NCBI RefSeq assembly: GCF_040807025.1
Contig: NC_090954.1
Location: 18,046,501-18,110,500, forward strand
Direction of reading: 5' to 3'
Source of the DNA: Struthio camelus
Lineage: Eukaryota; Chordata; Aves; Struthioniformes; Struthionidae
Length of the DNA stretch: 64,000 nucleotides
Shown here piece by piece: positions 12,701 through 27,700 of this stretch. How positions within the stretch are numbered: position 1 is the stretch's first letter; the number at the start of each line of letters is the position of its first letter. The notes beneath the pieces are model-generated. The model had not been told where the DNA came from, did no database searches, and saw nothing but the letters and a program-made list of their open reading frames with translations. A program made the position numbers and the translations under genes.

Positions 12701-15700
12701 AGCCTGGGCAGATAGTTAGGGTGAGCAGCCTCCTGACCAGCCACAAGCTGCGCTATCCTCTTTTGTCTGTCAAAACCCTTGTTAACTTCTAGGTCTGTAT
12801 TGCTGTTGATTTCTTAGCAGTCATCTTTCTTCTTGAGATGATGTGGAAGGATTAGTGATTCTGAGTTTAAACTGAGATCTGGAATGGTACCTGTAATCAA
12901 ACTAGACTTAAATTTTCATGCAAACAAGCGGCTCTGGATTTAGACAGAGTTCCTTTATTGCTTTTTCGACTTTTCACGTTCTCAGGTGCCCGTTGCACCG
13001 GAAGCAGATGCTCTGACCGGTGGAAACTGCAGGTTAGCTTAGGGACTTGCTTTACCATTGTGAGCAAACCTGAGTTAAAAATCTCATTCTGCATGTCAGC
13101 TTTCTCTGGCAACACCATCACTTACTGACTGTCCCCTGTAGCAGTTGCCCAGCTACGGAGGGCGTAAGGGTGAGGCTAATTGTCCCTGAGCTGAGATCCT
13201 CTTTTAGGGCTATGCAAGGGATGGTTGGTCATGGTACACCTCTGTGCCTGTGAAGTAGTAGCAGTTGAGCTCAGACACTCCTCATGGAATGATTACCTTT
13301 TTTCTTCTGCTGCAGAATAGCAAACCTGAAAATACAACTGGCTAAGCTGGACAGCGAGGCCTGGCCTGGCGTGCTGGATTCTGAGCGGGACCGTCTGATA
13401 TTAATTAATGAGAAGGAGGAACTCTTAAAAGAAATGCGGTTTATTAGCCCCAGAAAATGGACTCGAGGTGAGGTGGAGAAACTGGAGACGGAGAGAAAGC
13501 GCTTGGAGGAAGATCTTCAGGCTGCTAGAGACACTCAAAGCAAAGCTCTAACTGAGAGGTAGGTTACTGGGTGCCTGACAAAGCTTGCATTGTTGGGCAA
13601 GAGATGATCAGGAGCAAGCAGGAAATTCTCCTGGCTGAATGCTGTTAGCAGGGTGTTAACAGGTTTCCAGGAGACCATTTCTACTTGCAAGATTTCTGAG
13701 ATCTTCTCCCAAAAGAAGCTGCCTGCAGTTCTTACCCCATAAGTGGGAAGGGTTGTTGCGGTGCCGTTCCTACAAATGGACCGTGTATGAGGATGTAAGA
13801 AACGTTAATGCTTAGGCGTAGCTATTTCAAGGGTAATGCTTGAAATAGCTCAGTAAATGTTAGTATACTATACTGCTTCTGTATGCAGCCAGCTCCTTGC
13901 AGCAGCTTCTACAGTTGCTGTGCAGTCTGGACCTTGGTAAATGCCAACAGATGGATTTTTAAAATTAGTTGTTTGTTTGCAACGTCCTTGTATGCGATTC
14001 TTGAACCAGCATTTGACAGGACTGTGGGAGATGCATGGAATATCCTGAGAATCTGAACTATCTGAAAGAAACGTTGTCAGCTATCCTCCCCAATTTTTGC
14101 TTGTGTTGCAGTAGAGCTCATGGGATTGCATGTATGCTGAGGATGAAGACTGCATAAGGCATTGCCTACAAATGCTTTACAGTCAGGATATATGAATGTG
14201 GGTGGCTATGCCAATGCTACTTCTAGCTGCAGTCTCTTGAATATGTGGAATGAACATGTTGTATTCAGTATCTCTGTTGCTTTATATTTTGATATCCTCT
14301 AGATGTTCAGTGTCCAGACTACATGTGCTTTTAAGTACAGTTTCTTCATGATTTGATGGTGCTAGAAATATTCTAGGCATCTCAGAAGTCTCAGCTGAGG
14401 GTTTTTATTAGACTGAAATATCTATGGTTCAACAAATGTTTCTGGTATTCATTGGAAGATGAACACTTTTATTTGTGATTTAGGACTATGGTCCTGTTCA
14501 AGCGTGCCAAAGAAATAGTCTTCTGGGGAAGGATTTCTTGTCTGGAGGCCCATAAAGTTAGAGAATGAGCACCCAAGCACATGTTGTGTTATGGTGTCTT
14601 GAACCAGTCCAGGTGTGAAAGAAAACTGAGATGTTATTGAGGTTTTTTAATTCATATAAAGCCTTAATGAGAGGGTTAATAACTATGTCATGTAAATGTT
14701 AACCATCCATGGACCTAACTGAAAACAAATGAAAGCGTTTACACTGTTTTCGCACTAAGTATATATGAGAGCATGGTAATGTATGGCAAGCAAACTCTGC
14801 CAGACTTCTTCTGTGAGGCCTGATCCTAGAAATACTAGCTTCCATAATATTAGCTGTAGCTCTTTTCCCAGTTGCAAATGTTTTCAGGATCGAGTTCCAC
14901 ATTTTAAGGTATTGCGCCAAATTCTGTCCTACTTGTTACTGTGTGCGTTAGCATTACTGTTGGTAGGATTTCTTAGAAGGGATAGAATTCCCCTTTAGTC
15001 TTCATTTTAAATTGTAAGTGCTGCTTTAGCTCATCTTTTCCTTCTCTCTCCTCTTAGACTGAAGTTGAATAGCAAAAGAAATCAACTAATCAGAGAACTG
15101 GAAGAAACAACACGATTAGTTGCAATGTTACACACCCAGCTGAAAAGGTGAGTTTGTAACCTTTTATAGAAGTTGTATGTTCTTTAACTGCAGATGGTGC
15201 AACTGCCCTTTCTCCACTAACAATTTCATCCTAGCTGAGTTACCTAAAAGGCCTCTCAGTTATCGTAGTGACCTAAGCTCCCTCTGTAGTCAACGGAGGG
15301 AGGTACCTCAGGAGATTGATTTATCCCACTCAGGTTGGATGACTGCTTTAGTGTGGGATAAATGACCTTGTGGAGGTCCCTCTCCCTGACAACAGAAGGT
15401 GCTTCAGCGATCTCTTTGTTTCAGACATGTAACATTTAGATGAGTAAGAGTAGGTGAGACCACCCTCTCTGCCCAGTGTTGGAAATACTGAAGCGTTTTC
15501 ATAAGTATGTTACAAAGACAGCTTTGCACTCTCACAGCAAGTGAAGTGAATCTCAGTAATGCAAATATGCATTAATGTATTTGTCATGAGTGTCACAGTA
15601 ATGTTTCTCTGAATTTTAAGTATGCTGCTGCTTGCATAGAGGCAATGTACTGTGGCGTTTCTGAATTTGTTGTGGTTCACGGGGTATATAGAAATGTTTC

Positions 15701-18700
15701 TGAAGTCATAACGAGTTCTACTTGTTCAGACTGTGGTGCTGGAGAACTTAGAATCTCTGTCTGCAGAGACGAATGCATGCCTGTAGGCAGGAAGGCCAAA
15801 TCTTCTTATTTACAGCCATAGCACTAGCCTTTTGATTAGGAAGAGTTTGGCGTTTTTGTTTGACTGAGGTGTTTTCCTATCTGTGTGTACTGAATTTGCT
15901 CTGTTCTTAGCTTCTGCTCCGCTTGGATTCTGTTTCATTTTATGAAGATGATACTGAAAAGACTGGAAAGAAATCATAGTGCAAGACTCACATGATATGT
16001 AAATAAGCCACCATGGAGAATAGCCATCTGTGATGCTCTCACGCAGTGGAATTGCATCATATTTTCATTTCATCTAACTGATTAGGGATCTTTTGAGGTG
16101 ACCGAGAAGCATGTGTAACTAATTTTCCTAACTGTTTGCACTGTGTTCTTGATGTGCTCCTTCATAAGAATGAGCATTTGTTATTAACCTCATAATGCAA
16201 GGTGTCTGGCATGCAAAGATAGGCACAAAAATGAAGCTGAGCCAAGTTTGGTAGGGAAGAGTGTTAAAAATGTTCCCTTTTTGTAGTGGAATACGCCAAG
16301 AGTTGTAAATGTATTAGTCCTGGCTAGGTTTACGTAAACTGCCGAGACGCAGAAACTGTTTCGCCCCAAAGCTTTTTTGATCAAGTGTGATGCATTGCAC
16401 ATCTGCCACGCAAATGCGGAAGACGGTTAGTGACAAAATTAGACTGAATTCTGCGTAATTTCTCTCCTTTTCTGCCTTTTTCTCATACGGTCATGAGCAT
16501 AATTTTATGAACTTAGCTTCTAGCTTTTATTCCATTAAAAATAAATGAGGGATATGAGGCCTATTAAGTAACATCCTCCTTGCTTTTCAATATGAGACAT
16601 CTTTTAAGCCACTTGTACATATGTGGAAATTCTTTTTTAATAGCTAATTCGTATCGGAAGTGAGGGTTTAGGCTTCAGCTTCAGTAAAGAGTTGAGGTAT
16701 TTAATACCTGGAGCAGTAATGTTGGCTTAAAGGGAATTTCTAAGGATGGTGTATATTAAAGTGAGTAGTTTGAGTATTTATTGGGTCCAGTTCTTAGAAG
16801 CTCTTTCACTGTGAGTTACTATTAGCCTAAATGGATTATGTGATATATTTTATCTTAAGCTTCATCTCATACCCTGGGCAACAGACATGAACTAAAACAC
16901 ACAATTTTAGTACAGAGACATGCCAAACCGGGCCTTCAAAGTTGCACACGTGACCCCCTCATTCTGCTTTATTTATGTAGAAGTCAGTGCAGACTTTCTC
17001 TTAAAAAAAAAAAAACAAAAGACCTGAGGCTGGTTTAAAACTAAGCATGTGTGCTTCCCACGTGCGCTCCTGCCAGCATGTCCAATTTGTAACATGCTCG
17101 ACCATGTCAGTTGATGACTTCTGAGCAGAAAACTTTGCTGAAGTGTTTGGGTTTTCTCCTCTGAACAAACTTCTGTTCAGCACCTGCCTAAAGTTTATTT
17201 TACTCTCAGTTACATTGTGAAACCAGATCTCTAGGGGTAAATATCTGGTGTGAATCGATTCCCCGCCCCAGGCCTAACTTTTTGCTTCGTCTTCTGGTCT
17301 CTGAGTCAGTGTAGCTGTCTGTCTTTCACATAGATAAAACCTTCCAGTTTTCTGATAACTAGTAGTTGTTGTGATGTCTAAGGGCCGGTTCCAGGCAGTT
17401 GAGGTTGCCTTTTGGGGTTGGGTCAAATGTGAGGCAAATGGAAATTATTTCTATGTGGGCAGACAGCCAGTTACTATGACTGCAAGTTCAGCTTGTGCAT
17501 GGAGCTTGCTGATTTTCATGGTCTGCTTTGGAGGTTAACAAGAGCCATAGTTTTTCCAGATTGATGTGGGAGGAGAACGTTGCCACTAATTTGATTGTTC
17601 TGAAACAACATACTAGAGTTATTTTGGCTAATCTCTTACGAGATTGATATGATGAGCTGAAAAATGTGAAATGAAAGACGTTATTGAAATGCAATCCAAC
17701 TTTTTGTCTGGGTAGACTCTGGTTCTGAGTTGTCGCGGGGACTAACGTGCATGGACAGGGCTAACAAAGCAAAATGTACTGTGAAGTTGGAGTTTTTTTA
17801 CAGTATTGCAGTGTTTTCCTCAAAAGTTAGGACCTACAGCATTATGATTTTCTGACTCGTGTTTTCTTCAGTCTCTCTACCAGCATGCTTTCCCTCTCCT
17901 CGAGTAGCAGCCCTGGTTCTCTTGCATCTAGCAGAGGATCTCTTGCCACCTCCAGCCAGGATTCTTCCACCTCAGCCAGTTTCACTGATCTCTACTATGA
18001 GCAACTGGAACAGTTGGAGCAGTTGGACTCGGACTATCAAAGCAAAATTGACTTACTCTTAGAAGGAGCCACTGGATTTAGACCATCGGGCTATATCACC
18101 ACTATTCATGAAAACGAGGTAGCGAAAACTCACAAAGCAGAGGCCACCAGTCGCATCCAGGCTCTGAGATCATTGTCTGGTACCCCTAAATCAATGACAT
18201 CGCTATCTCCGAGGTCATCTCTGTCTTCTCCATCTCCACCTTGCTCTCCATTGGTGATAGACCCACTTCTAACTGGTGATGCCTTTTCAAGCCTTATGGA
18301 TTTTGATGATGCAGAGATACGTACAAATCTCTCGGAACTCACCCTAAACGCCGGGAGTGGCAACTATAGACTGGAAGAGCCTAGAGCTGGAGATAAACAT
18401 CTAGGTCAAGGTATGGTAACAAAATATTCGCGGGCATGTGCATGTTTATTTTTAATGTAATTTATAAAGCATTAAGAAGTAAGTATTTCAAAAGTCATCT
18501 GCCATTGCAATACCCTTTGTGTTTTTAAAAAAAAAAAAAAAAAAAGTGTGTTCAGCTGTATGTTCTACCCTATGTGGGAGAAGGAATCGGAAGAAATACT
18601 GCTAATCTGAATTTTGCAGAAGGCTGTGTCTGCGTGTGTTTTTTGTGCATGTATATGCATGTGCACACAGATGACAGGGATTTCATTTGCTGATGTGAAT

Positions 18701-21700
18701 GGCTGTGGTGGGTTGCCGGGTGTAATTTGGCACTTCACTTCTCAGAATGTGGTTAGTGATTTGGGTCATAAATTGGGCGACACGTAACGCCATACTGAAG
18801 AAAACTGTTTGGCTAAGCCTCTGAGGAAGATTGTGGAAAAGCTGTTCAACGTAGTTACAAAAAATAATAAAAATCCCCCTCCCTGCCACCTCAGCATACA
18901 CAGCGTCTTCCTCTGGTTCCCAGTAAATCAGTAGTAATGAATTCATTAGCTTGAGTTGAGCAGACATGTCAAGGCTGTGCTATGGATTTCTTCTGTTTTG
19001 AGGGGGATGGTCTCTTAGCAACAGTACCATCTTTAGATTGTAAGCATGATGAAGTAAGACATTTAGAGGTAGGAGATGTTCTGATATGTGCATATAACTT
19101 ATTGGTGGGTGGGAAATGTTTATGTTCTTTAGAACAGGGGCCGTGCATAAGTAGGTTAAAGGCGGTGGAGCCCAGCTAACGCAGTCATTCCAGAGCCGGG
19201 GCCTGCGTTTGAAGTGCTGCTGGCTATAGTAAGGTTAAATCTGATGGAGATGAATGAGAGTTTTATCTGTAACTGTAGTGAAGCAAAAGTTTTCAGATGC
19301 AGAGCTTTAAAGGCAAGCTTGCAAGCTATAGCGATACCAATGGCTGTTCAGTTTGTTTCAAGCAATTGAAAAATAGCCTACGTGAATAAAGGGAGCTAGT
19401 GCCGGGTTATCGCTTTCTTCTGTAGTAGCCATCATTAGGAAGGCTGACGCCGTCTAAAATTCAATAGAAGACATGAGTGCAGACTTTCCCCTTTGAATTG
19501 CCCTTTCCTACAAGCAAGAGATACTTACGGATTTGAGTAGGAAACAGTAATTATTCCTATTAGAACTGGACGCTGATTAGTTTTAACCTTTTTAGCTCTT
19601 CAAGATTTGTCAAGGCTGTTAAAGTGAAAGCTAAGGTGTTAAGCAGATTAAGTGATTATTACTGTTACTCAGTCAGCAGACAAAATAATCACCATAAGTG
19701 GTTTATTTCAGGGCAATAATGAGAGGAGATTTTACTCTTCAGGCATTTTGTGTGCAGCTCGGTGTAACACCCAAAATGAGGTGGCTGGATCTTATGTAGT
19801 TAGTGCTTGGCCTCATGGGAAAAACATGCTCACATGTTCTTGTAAGTAGAGCTAAGCAGTATACATGTGAGAGCTGCTTTTTCTTTCTGTTAGAAAATAC
19901 CCTTGCTGCGTTTGAAGTTGCTCCCAATAGGTGGTGTGAACCTGCACATAGTCTGTTTGCATATGGTGATAACTCGATCCTGCAGCCATCCAAACACATC
20001 GCATTAGGACAGTTGTAACCGTTTATGTTTAAATAGTTTCATGCTGCCTAAACCCTACCAGCCTCTGTGGCTGTGTCAAATACAAAAGCCTGCCTGAATC
20101 AGTTTAAATCCACCAGACATGCCGAGCATTAATTTTCTGACAAAAAATCAAGCTGACTTTTGAAGTGTTGTGGGCTCGATTACAAAAATAGTTTGTGTAC
20201 TGAAGTAGTTATACAAAAGCTATAAGATCCGTGTCTCGCTGGAAAGCTTTGCTATCCTCTGAGGTGATGATGTGATAAGGACAGCGCCCAACCTGTCTTC
20301 TGCAGGGCTTGTCTTTGGGGGAGGGGAAAGGGCAGGAAGTGAAGAGAGAAATTTAAATTCTTGACATGAAAGATGAAAAAATATAGGAAGCGTGATCAGT
20401 GTGCTAGCAAATATAGTTGAGTCAGCTCCGTAAAGCTTCTTTATAGGATGACACCTGTTTAGAATCTCAAACTTAAAAAGAACACCTAAACTTGGCATTA
20501 GTTAGCCAAATCAGAAAGCTGCAGGTTCGTAGTGTCTAAGGTTTGCAGGGCTGACCTCTCAATTCCCTTGCAAAAAAAAAAAAAAAAAAAAAGAAAGAAA
20601 AAATGATGGGTGCCTGATGAATCATTTTCAGGGAGCCAGTCAATCTTTATTCAGATTTCCAGAGAAACATTCAAAGGTATGAACAGATATCCACGTCACT
20701 GTTGGGTTTTGGGCAGCTTTTGTGTTCCCAATTTTTGACTGGGGTAAGGATGTGTCAAAATATTATCAGCAGCTTCTCAGCTTCTTGAATGTGTCTGGTC
20801 AGAAGAGAAGCAGGATGTCCTGGTTCACTTCTTAAGCCGTTTCTCACGGGGCTTCCCCGGAGCTTGGAGTCGTGTGCTGGGGTTGAACCATCATGCAACG
20901 AAGCTGTCTACTCCTGAGATGCCCCCAGCACATGTTGCAGTATCTATCAGCTTCTTTTCGTGTTGTCGTTTTAGCACCCACGTGACATAGCTAAGCGCTG
21001 TTGCTAACACAGTGTCTTTTACTACGTCTGTGGTGCCACCTGGGGTGTCACCAGTACTGCCTAAACAGACCATCTTGGCCTTGATGAGCCTTGGAGATAC
21101 TATTTCCCCCCTCCCCCTTCCCAGGGCAACTCTCCCTTCTCCCTTGAATGTTTGTCCCATTTTTGATCTGCCTTTGAGCTTCAGCTAAGCCATTCCCTTT
21201 TTGGAAGCACAAAAGCAAAGGCTCTGTTTGATCTCCGGGGAGCTGGCCCGGGGCCCTCGCAGTACTGGCTGCCCTTGGCCTGCCTCCATCTAGGGTGATT
21301 TGCATTGGTAACACAAGACCGCGGCTCATACCACCTGAATGAAGCTGCCACTGAAAAGATATAAATAGGAAACAGCAAAAACAACATAGGGAGTATTAGA
21401 ATTAAACTTCCTTAATTGCAAAGCTAGTAACTGAAAAAGAGGCTGGAAAAGGACAGAATGAAACTCAGTTGTGGAGATGAAACCCTGCGCAAAGGAACAA
21501 TTGCAGGGGTTCTGAAAGGATTCCTTCATGCCTCTTGGCCACGAGGTACTCGGGTGAAGCGATCAAAAACGAACACTTTCTGGGTCGAAGTGCTTAAATG
21601 GCATTGGAAATCGAAGGAGAAAAAGAGCTTAAGTGTGTGGAGACTGATCGGTATGTCCTTCCTAATAAGGAAGCTTAATATGAAAAGATTTCTGGGTTGG

Positions 21701-24700
21701 CATTTCTGGAAGCAGTGCATAAACCTCAACCAACTCCAGTCTAGAAAGCCAGCCAGCAGGGAAGAAATAATTTTCATCTTAAAAGGCATGGAATAAGTAC
21801 AAAGCAGTGTTGAAGAAAGAAAGATTGTTTGTGAACCTGCTCGCATACCTCCAGGATTGTCCGGTGTACTTCAATGGGAACGCAGTAGGAGCTAGGCCCT
21901 CTCACAGGGCATGAGGGGAAGAAAGACTAAGCTTGTGAACGCCAGTATTGAATGTATCCATTCATTTCAGTTAATGACTCATCTATTGTGTTACGGACGC
22001 TAACTCTTATTCATGTGGTTTTGACCTATGGGAAAAAGGTCTGAAATACTTACTTCTCTCCCAACAGTTTCATGGGAATACTGAGAGAAAAATATCATTC
22101 AGCAGTGTTGTCAAAAAAAATAAAATAAAATAAAAAAACATAGACCAGTTGGCCCAAATTGCTCACACGTGTGACTCAATCAGTGCTTGTTCAAGAGCTC
22201 TTTTGGTATTGATGTTACCTGTAGCACCCTCTACAGTTAACTGTGAGACAAGTTTGTGCATCTTTCTACTATCCTATGTTGGGCTTGCACACTTTTTCAC
22301 CAGTGTTTTCCAAACCTGTTTTTAAATCTTTAAGTAGCTTTGTATGACTGTGTGCAAAAATCTGCTTTGGAGTAAAGAGAATCTAGGATGAAAACCATAT
22401 ATTGACTGAGGGGGCACGTGCTTTCCTAAGACTACAGGAAAGAAGGACCTCTTCTAAAAGATGGAAAGCCATTTCTGCTTAGGGGTAACAGTCGATACCG
22501 GTGTGACAATACTGCACTTCCTCATCCTCAGAGCGGGAGCCCCAAAGCCCTGGCACTGAGGAGGAGTTAGGTAGGTTCCAGTACTTGGTAGCCACTTTGG
22601 CACACCCGGTGTACGGACTTTTGGCTAAAGCACATCTCCTCAGAAACATTATGGATGAAGCAAGAAGACGCACAATTTGCAGAAAGTTTTTAGAGCACAT
22701 CTTCCCCTGTTTTAGAGCACAAGAAACCTAAGTGCGATAAAACCTCTATGCACAACTCCCTGCTTTCAGCTTCTTCATTTTCTCTTCCCTATCTTCTTCC
22801 CCTGCATGTCTGCACGTGGCTGCTACTTTGAATCCTCGGATCTCTATTTCTCTCCATGTTTAGCTAGTTAAACTTGTCTTTCTGGACCTATGTGCTGTCA
22901 TTTGTATCCTAACCTGCTTTGTTTGGTGGTAAGACAGTGTAATTTTCACCATTCCCCCCTCTCTAAAGCTAAACTTCATGTAAGCTCTTCTAGGTCAGAT
23001 ATACCCCTCAGTGTAATCCTTATTGGCCAGACCTTAGTTATTAACGTTTGCCTTGCTGCCTCTGTTTGTGGTAACTAGGACTAGAAGGACTTCTACCTGC
23101 TTAAGGTAGACTTGCACTAGAAACTAGTGTTTTGAAAGCCTCTTCTGCAAGAAGAGACACCCCCCCCCCCATGAGGAGGGAGTCCTTCTACTCCTATCCT
23201 CCTACTCCTAATACTATCCTCATACCACTACTATCCTAATTTTCCTAGTCCTTCTACAAGGACCTGCATCCATGGAGTTACCAGAAAGGCAGCCAGTCAT
23301 AAGACAGTAATCAACAAGCAGTGTGTAATTTAAGGCTGTATGTACTCTTACTGCAGGACCCACATATTAAATGGGCATTGACCAACTTGTCCTTTGAAGC
23401 GAGAAGCAGTGTGCACATAGGCAGAAGTGAAAGAGCTCATTGCTGTTCTTGTGTTTCTGTGTAAGGAAGTCCTGCTCTCACCTCTACCACGTATGCTGTT
23501 CCTCTAGTTGTCTAAAAGCTTTTGGTTCTCCAAGGTTGTTCTCTCTTGCTTTCCTTAAGCCCAGCTTAACTCTGGCTAACGACTGGAGTTCGCCATATCC
23601 TTGTACTGCGTTCAGAAATGTGCTATTGCTTAACAGTACTTGGGTGGAAAAAAAAGATGCAACTCAAGGAGAAGAAAAGAACTACCTGATCCAGATAGTT
23701 TTTCATTAACACTTGGTTTTTTTTTTTTCTGTGCATTTTTCTGATAGGTGTAACTACAGCTGGAGGGACGGCACTGAAGGTGGCGTGTGTGTCAGCTGCA
23801 GTGTCTGATGAATCTGTTGCTGGAGATAGTGGGGTATATGAGGCGTCCGTACAAAGGTAGGCATCATTTCTTTCTCTGTGAAGAAGCTAATGATTCAGCT
23901 TTGTACACAGGAGTCACCTGGAACAATGCTGGATATGCTATGTCTCTTTTGCAATTTGATGGCTAAGGTCTTTGGTCAGACTATTTTTGAGGAAACTGTA
24001 AGCAGGCTGAGCTTGATTATAAGGAGTGTACCATGCTTCCCATTGTAAAAGTAGCTGAAAATAAGGTTGTCACTTTTCTCCTTATGAAGAATTGTTCGGA
24101 ACAGTTGATCTGTCTCTGAAGGTGCTAGTAACCCATCACCGCTGCCTTTACTGTGTTAGCAGAGAGAATCATCTGACAGGTGTAAAGTTCCCCTCTTATC
24201 AGTCAACTCTTCTGGTGTCGATGGCAGCCTTAAATCAGCATAAAAGAATTTTGAGATGTTTATAAAGTAGCAAGCATCCCGTTAAGAAAGACCTTGAATT
24301 GCCTCGTGGATGTTTATGCACTGTGATGCCATTCCTGATTACTTGGATCCAATATGCAGTTTCCACAGGATTTTTCCCAATAAGAGAATAGCACGCTTAC
24401 AGAATGAGCTATGCGTTATTGCTCATTTTGGTTTTCTGGAGCTGCCTTTCTGCTTGCTAAAGCTGTCTGGAGTAGCATGACAGAAAATTCACTGGAGGGT
24501 ACTGTTCTTATTAACACAGAAACATGCTTTTTCCTCCAGTTGTTGTTGTTACTGAGGTGAATTATGGTGTCATTTAGTGTAAGATATGAACAATGTTTAA
24601 CCTCTAGAGTCATCTTGTATCCCCCTGTTTTCTTCATGAATTCTCCAGAGAAATGTAATGTTTTATATTTACAGCGAAGTTCACTGACAAGAATGCACAA

Positions 24701-27700
24701 CGTAATTAAATTACGTAAATAAAACCTTATGGGCTCAAGTCAGGCAGCCACACACAGTTAAGCATCTCGGGGACTATTGTGTTCTCTCAAATAGATAGGG
24801 AGATCTAATGGAGAGGATAGGAGGGCTAATGTATGACACAAAATTACAGAAGGTGTCCCAGTGCACACTGGAATGTCTTCTCATGTTTCTTAATCTTTGG
24901 GTTGTTGACTTAGCAACCTTTGCAATGACTACAGTCTAATTTTGATGCCTATAATAAGCAGTGAGGATAGGAGGTACAATGCATTTTGTGCACTGTAGCT
25001 GAAATGTTATGAATTGCAGAAGCATGGAAAGTGACATGTGAAATACTTACGGGGAGAGATGCTAATACTAGCACCAAGGTTGTGAATAAAAATCATACGA
25101 AATGTGGGGTTTCTTGGATGATGTGACCTCTCTGAGTCATAGGGCAGTGAGACACTATCCTGTTTTAGTGTGCTACAGTATAGTCTGTGTTTGAGTCAAT
25201 GAGATGTTGAACGTAGTTTGGGGGATTTATGGTGCAGAAAGCTTTAGAGAAAGAGCACATTGGGAGGAAAAAATATGCAGGTAACTCTTTTAAAGAAGGC
25301 CAGTCAGTCTACTCTGTCACATTTAATATGCTTAGGGCAGTTTCATTCCTTAAAGAAACAAAGGAATGACTTAAATCTAATCAAATTTGTGAATTTTTGC
25401 TTTTCTGGGCAGGATTGCAGTTTAAATCTTACTTTCTGTTGCTTGGAAATCAGTTGTCCTTACCTGAAATCCAATTAAAAATCTGCCCTGCTTTTTTTTT
25501 TTTTTTTCTGCACAGCCTTTAGTGTGGCTTTTTTATTGTCAGTGAAGGGGGAAGGCTTATGACTTTCTGCTGATAATAACTGTAATACATACCTCTAGGA
25601 ATGCTTTGTTGCATGTTGTGCTTAAATGAGTTCTCTTTTAACTGCTAGTTATTCTGAAAAATCCATATGCCCCCCTCCTGAATGGGGGGGGGAGGGGGCG
25701 GAGGAGGAGGAGGAGGGAGATCTCATCACATAAATGCTAGTAATTCAGTAATATGGAGATCAAGTCCGTAATTGTCTCTTTTTTCTTTTTTTTTCCAGAC
25801 CATGTGTGTCAGAAATGGTGTTTGACAGCGATGATGCAGAAGCAGTTGGGACGGCTAAAGTGCAAATTGCAATGAGGTAAGCACTACAATTTTTTTTTAT
25901 TGGATTTTCTTTCTTATGAAAGTGTATACGTGATTTAAGATAGCACTTTCGGTTCTGCTTTCTTATCCTATTAGTGTTAACTAATGCGTTCCTTATAGTG
26001 TAATTTTCCCTTGTCTCTGGTCATGTTTGGCCTGATTATCCTCTTTCAAACCAGTGGAAATGAACTGATGGTAACGGTGTGGTATGATGCTGTAAACCGG
26101 GAGTGGAGGCACTGACCTGCTGATCTAAAGAAAGCATTTTACTGACCTTCAGTCTCCTTTAGTAGGCAGCTTAGGGTGAAAAACTGATGAAGGTAAATGG
26201 CAGGCATAATGATTTACCACACCTGAATACTACAAGCAGTGTACAAGACAGGAAAGTAGACAGAGAGGGGTCTTCCTCAGATGACTTGGAAGAATTTGTG
26301 TGAGAAAAATAACTAGTGCAAAACTGTCTTGTATCGTAGCCACCAGCAAAAAACCAATGGTTACGCGTACCACCTTCACTGTTCTAGTGCCCGATTCATC
26401 AAGTATTTTTACCCTGTAACATATTTTTTTTTATTATATTGCAGTTGTTATATAAGCTCTTTCAAAAGGTTTTAATTGGAATACAGCAATTTATTCAGAA
26501 ACCAGAAAAAGCAATCTGTGTTAGGTCAAATCTCTAGTCCATTGTATCTGTGAATTCCTAAGTATGTATGTAAGTAATTCTGTATGTTCTTACAGGAAAA
26601 TGTCATGTAATATGAAACTGAAATTGATAAGGGAGCAACTCATACTCCCATGGTAATTTTGTCTTGTTTGTAAATATTTCATGATGTGTTTTGAAGTTGG
26701 TGAAACAAGTGGGATACTTTTTCATGCAGTCTGAGGCAGATTTCTGTACTACTAACGCTTTTTTATATCTTTTCAATCAATTCAGATATGACGACAAAAA
26801 TAAACAATTTGCAATACTCATCATTCAGCTGAGTAATGCTCCAGCCCTGCTGTTACCACAAGATCAGAAAGTGTAAGTGGGTGAAATAAAAATACTTGAA
26901 ATATTTGCGTTAGATTCCTGTGGAAACTAAACAGATATCGGGCTTCTGTTTTTCTTACTTAAAAAGAATTACTGCTTCTGAAGTGCTTCTACGTTTTGTC
27001 ACATGTAGCATCACTTGTGAACTCATGCACCCACAGACTGAAAAAAGATGCAATTTTTGCTCAGATGCCTGTATTAAGGGAAAAACTTCCTTATAATTAA
27101 CCTTGGCCAGCAAGGTTCTCAACTGTAGCAGAGTGCCCGGATCAACTGACTTAAGAGTGCAGAGAGGATATTTGTTCTCATGTAAAACTCATCCTTGAAC
27201 GTGAGCACAGATGCCTACGTGTGTGGGGAATTACTTGACTTCTACTAATTTCGTTCTAGGTAAACATTTTTGAATCCGATTGTACTGAATGCTGACATAA
27301 GTGTGATTCTTTTTTGCATTGTCAGTTCTACCTGCAAGGGGTATGTTAGCAGCTTGGCAAGTTGCGTAGATGTAGGCAACTGTGTAAAACATAATCCCAT
27401 GAAGGCTGATTACAAGATTCAGCGGGATGAAACCTATGGGAACTCTTGCTGCTTCATAGCTCTGATTTTGTGATAAGCGATACTCCATTTTATTTTTTCA
27501 GTTAACTGATACTCCCAAGAGAAGAGTAGGAGAGTAATGTTCACAGGGCTTAGGATGAATTGTTCACTAACAGATTTATGGTGCTCTCACAATGGAGGTA
27601 CAGTGCAAACTTGTACAGCAGTACCAATTACATCTTTTTGTACAGGAACATTCGTGTGGCTGTTCTTCCCTGTTCAGAAAGCACAAGTTGCTTGTTTCGC

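Noticed and set aside
21458..21846. Overlapping + and - open frames of about 110 codons in WWC1 intron 9
   Set aside because: They overlap each other, match no known protein and lie within a clear intron.
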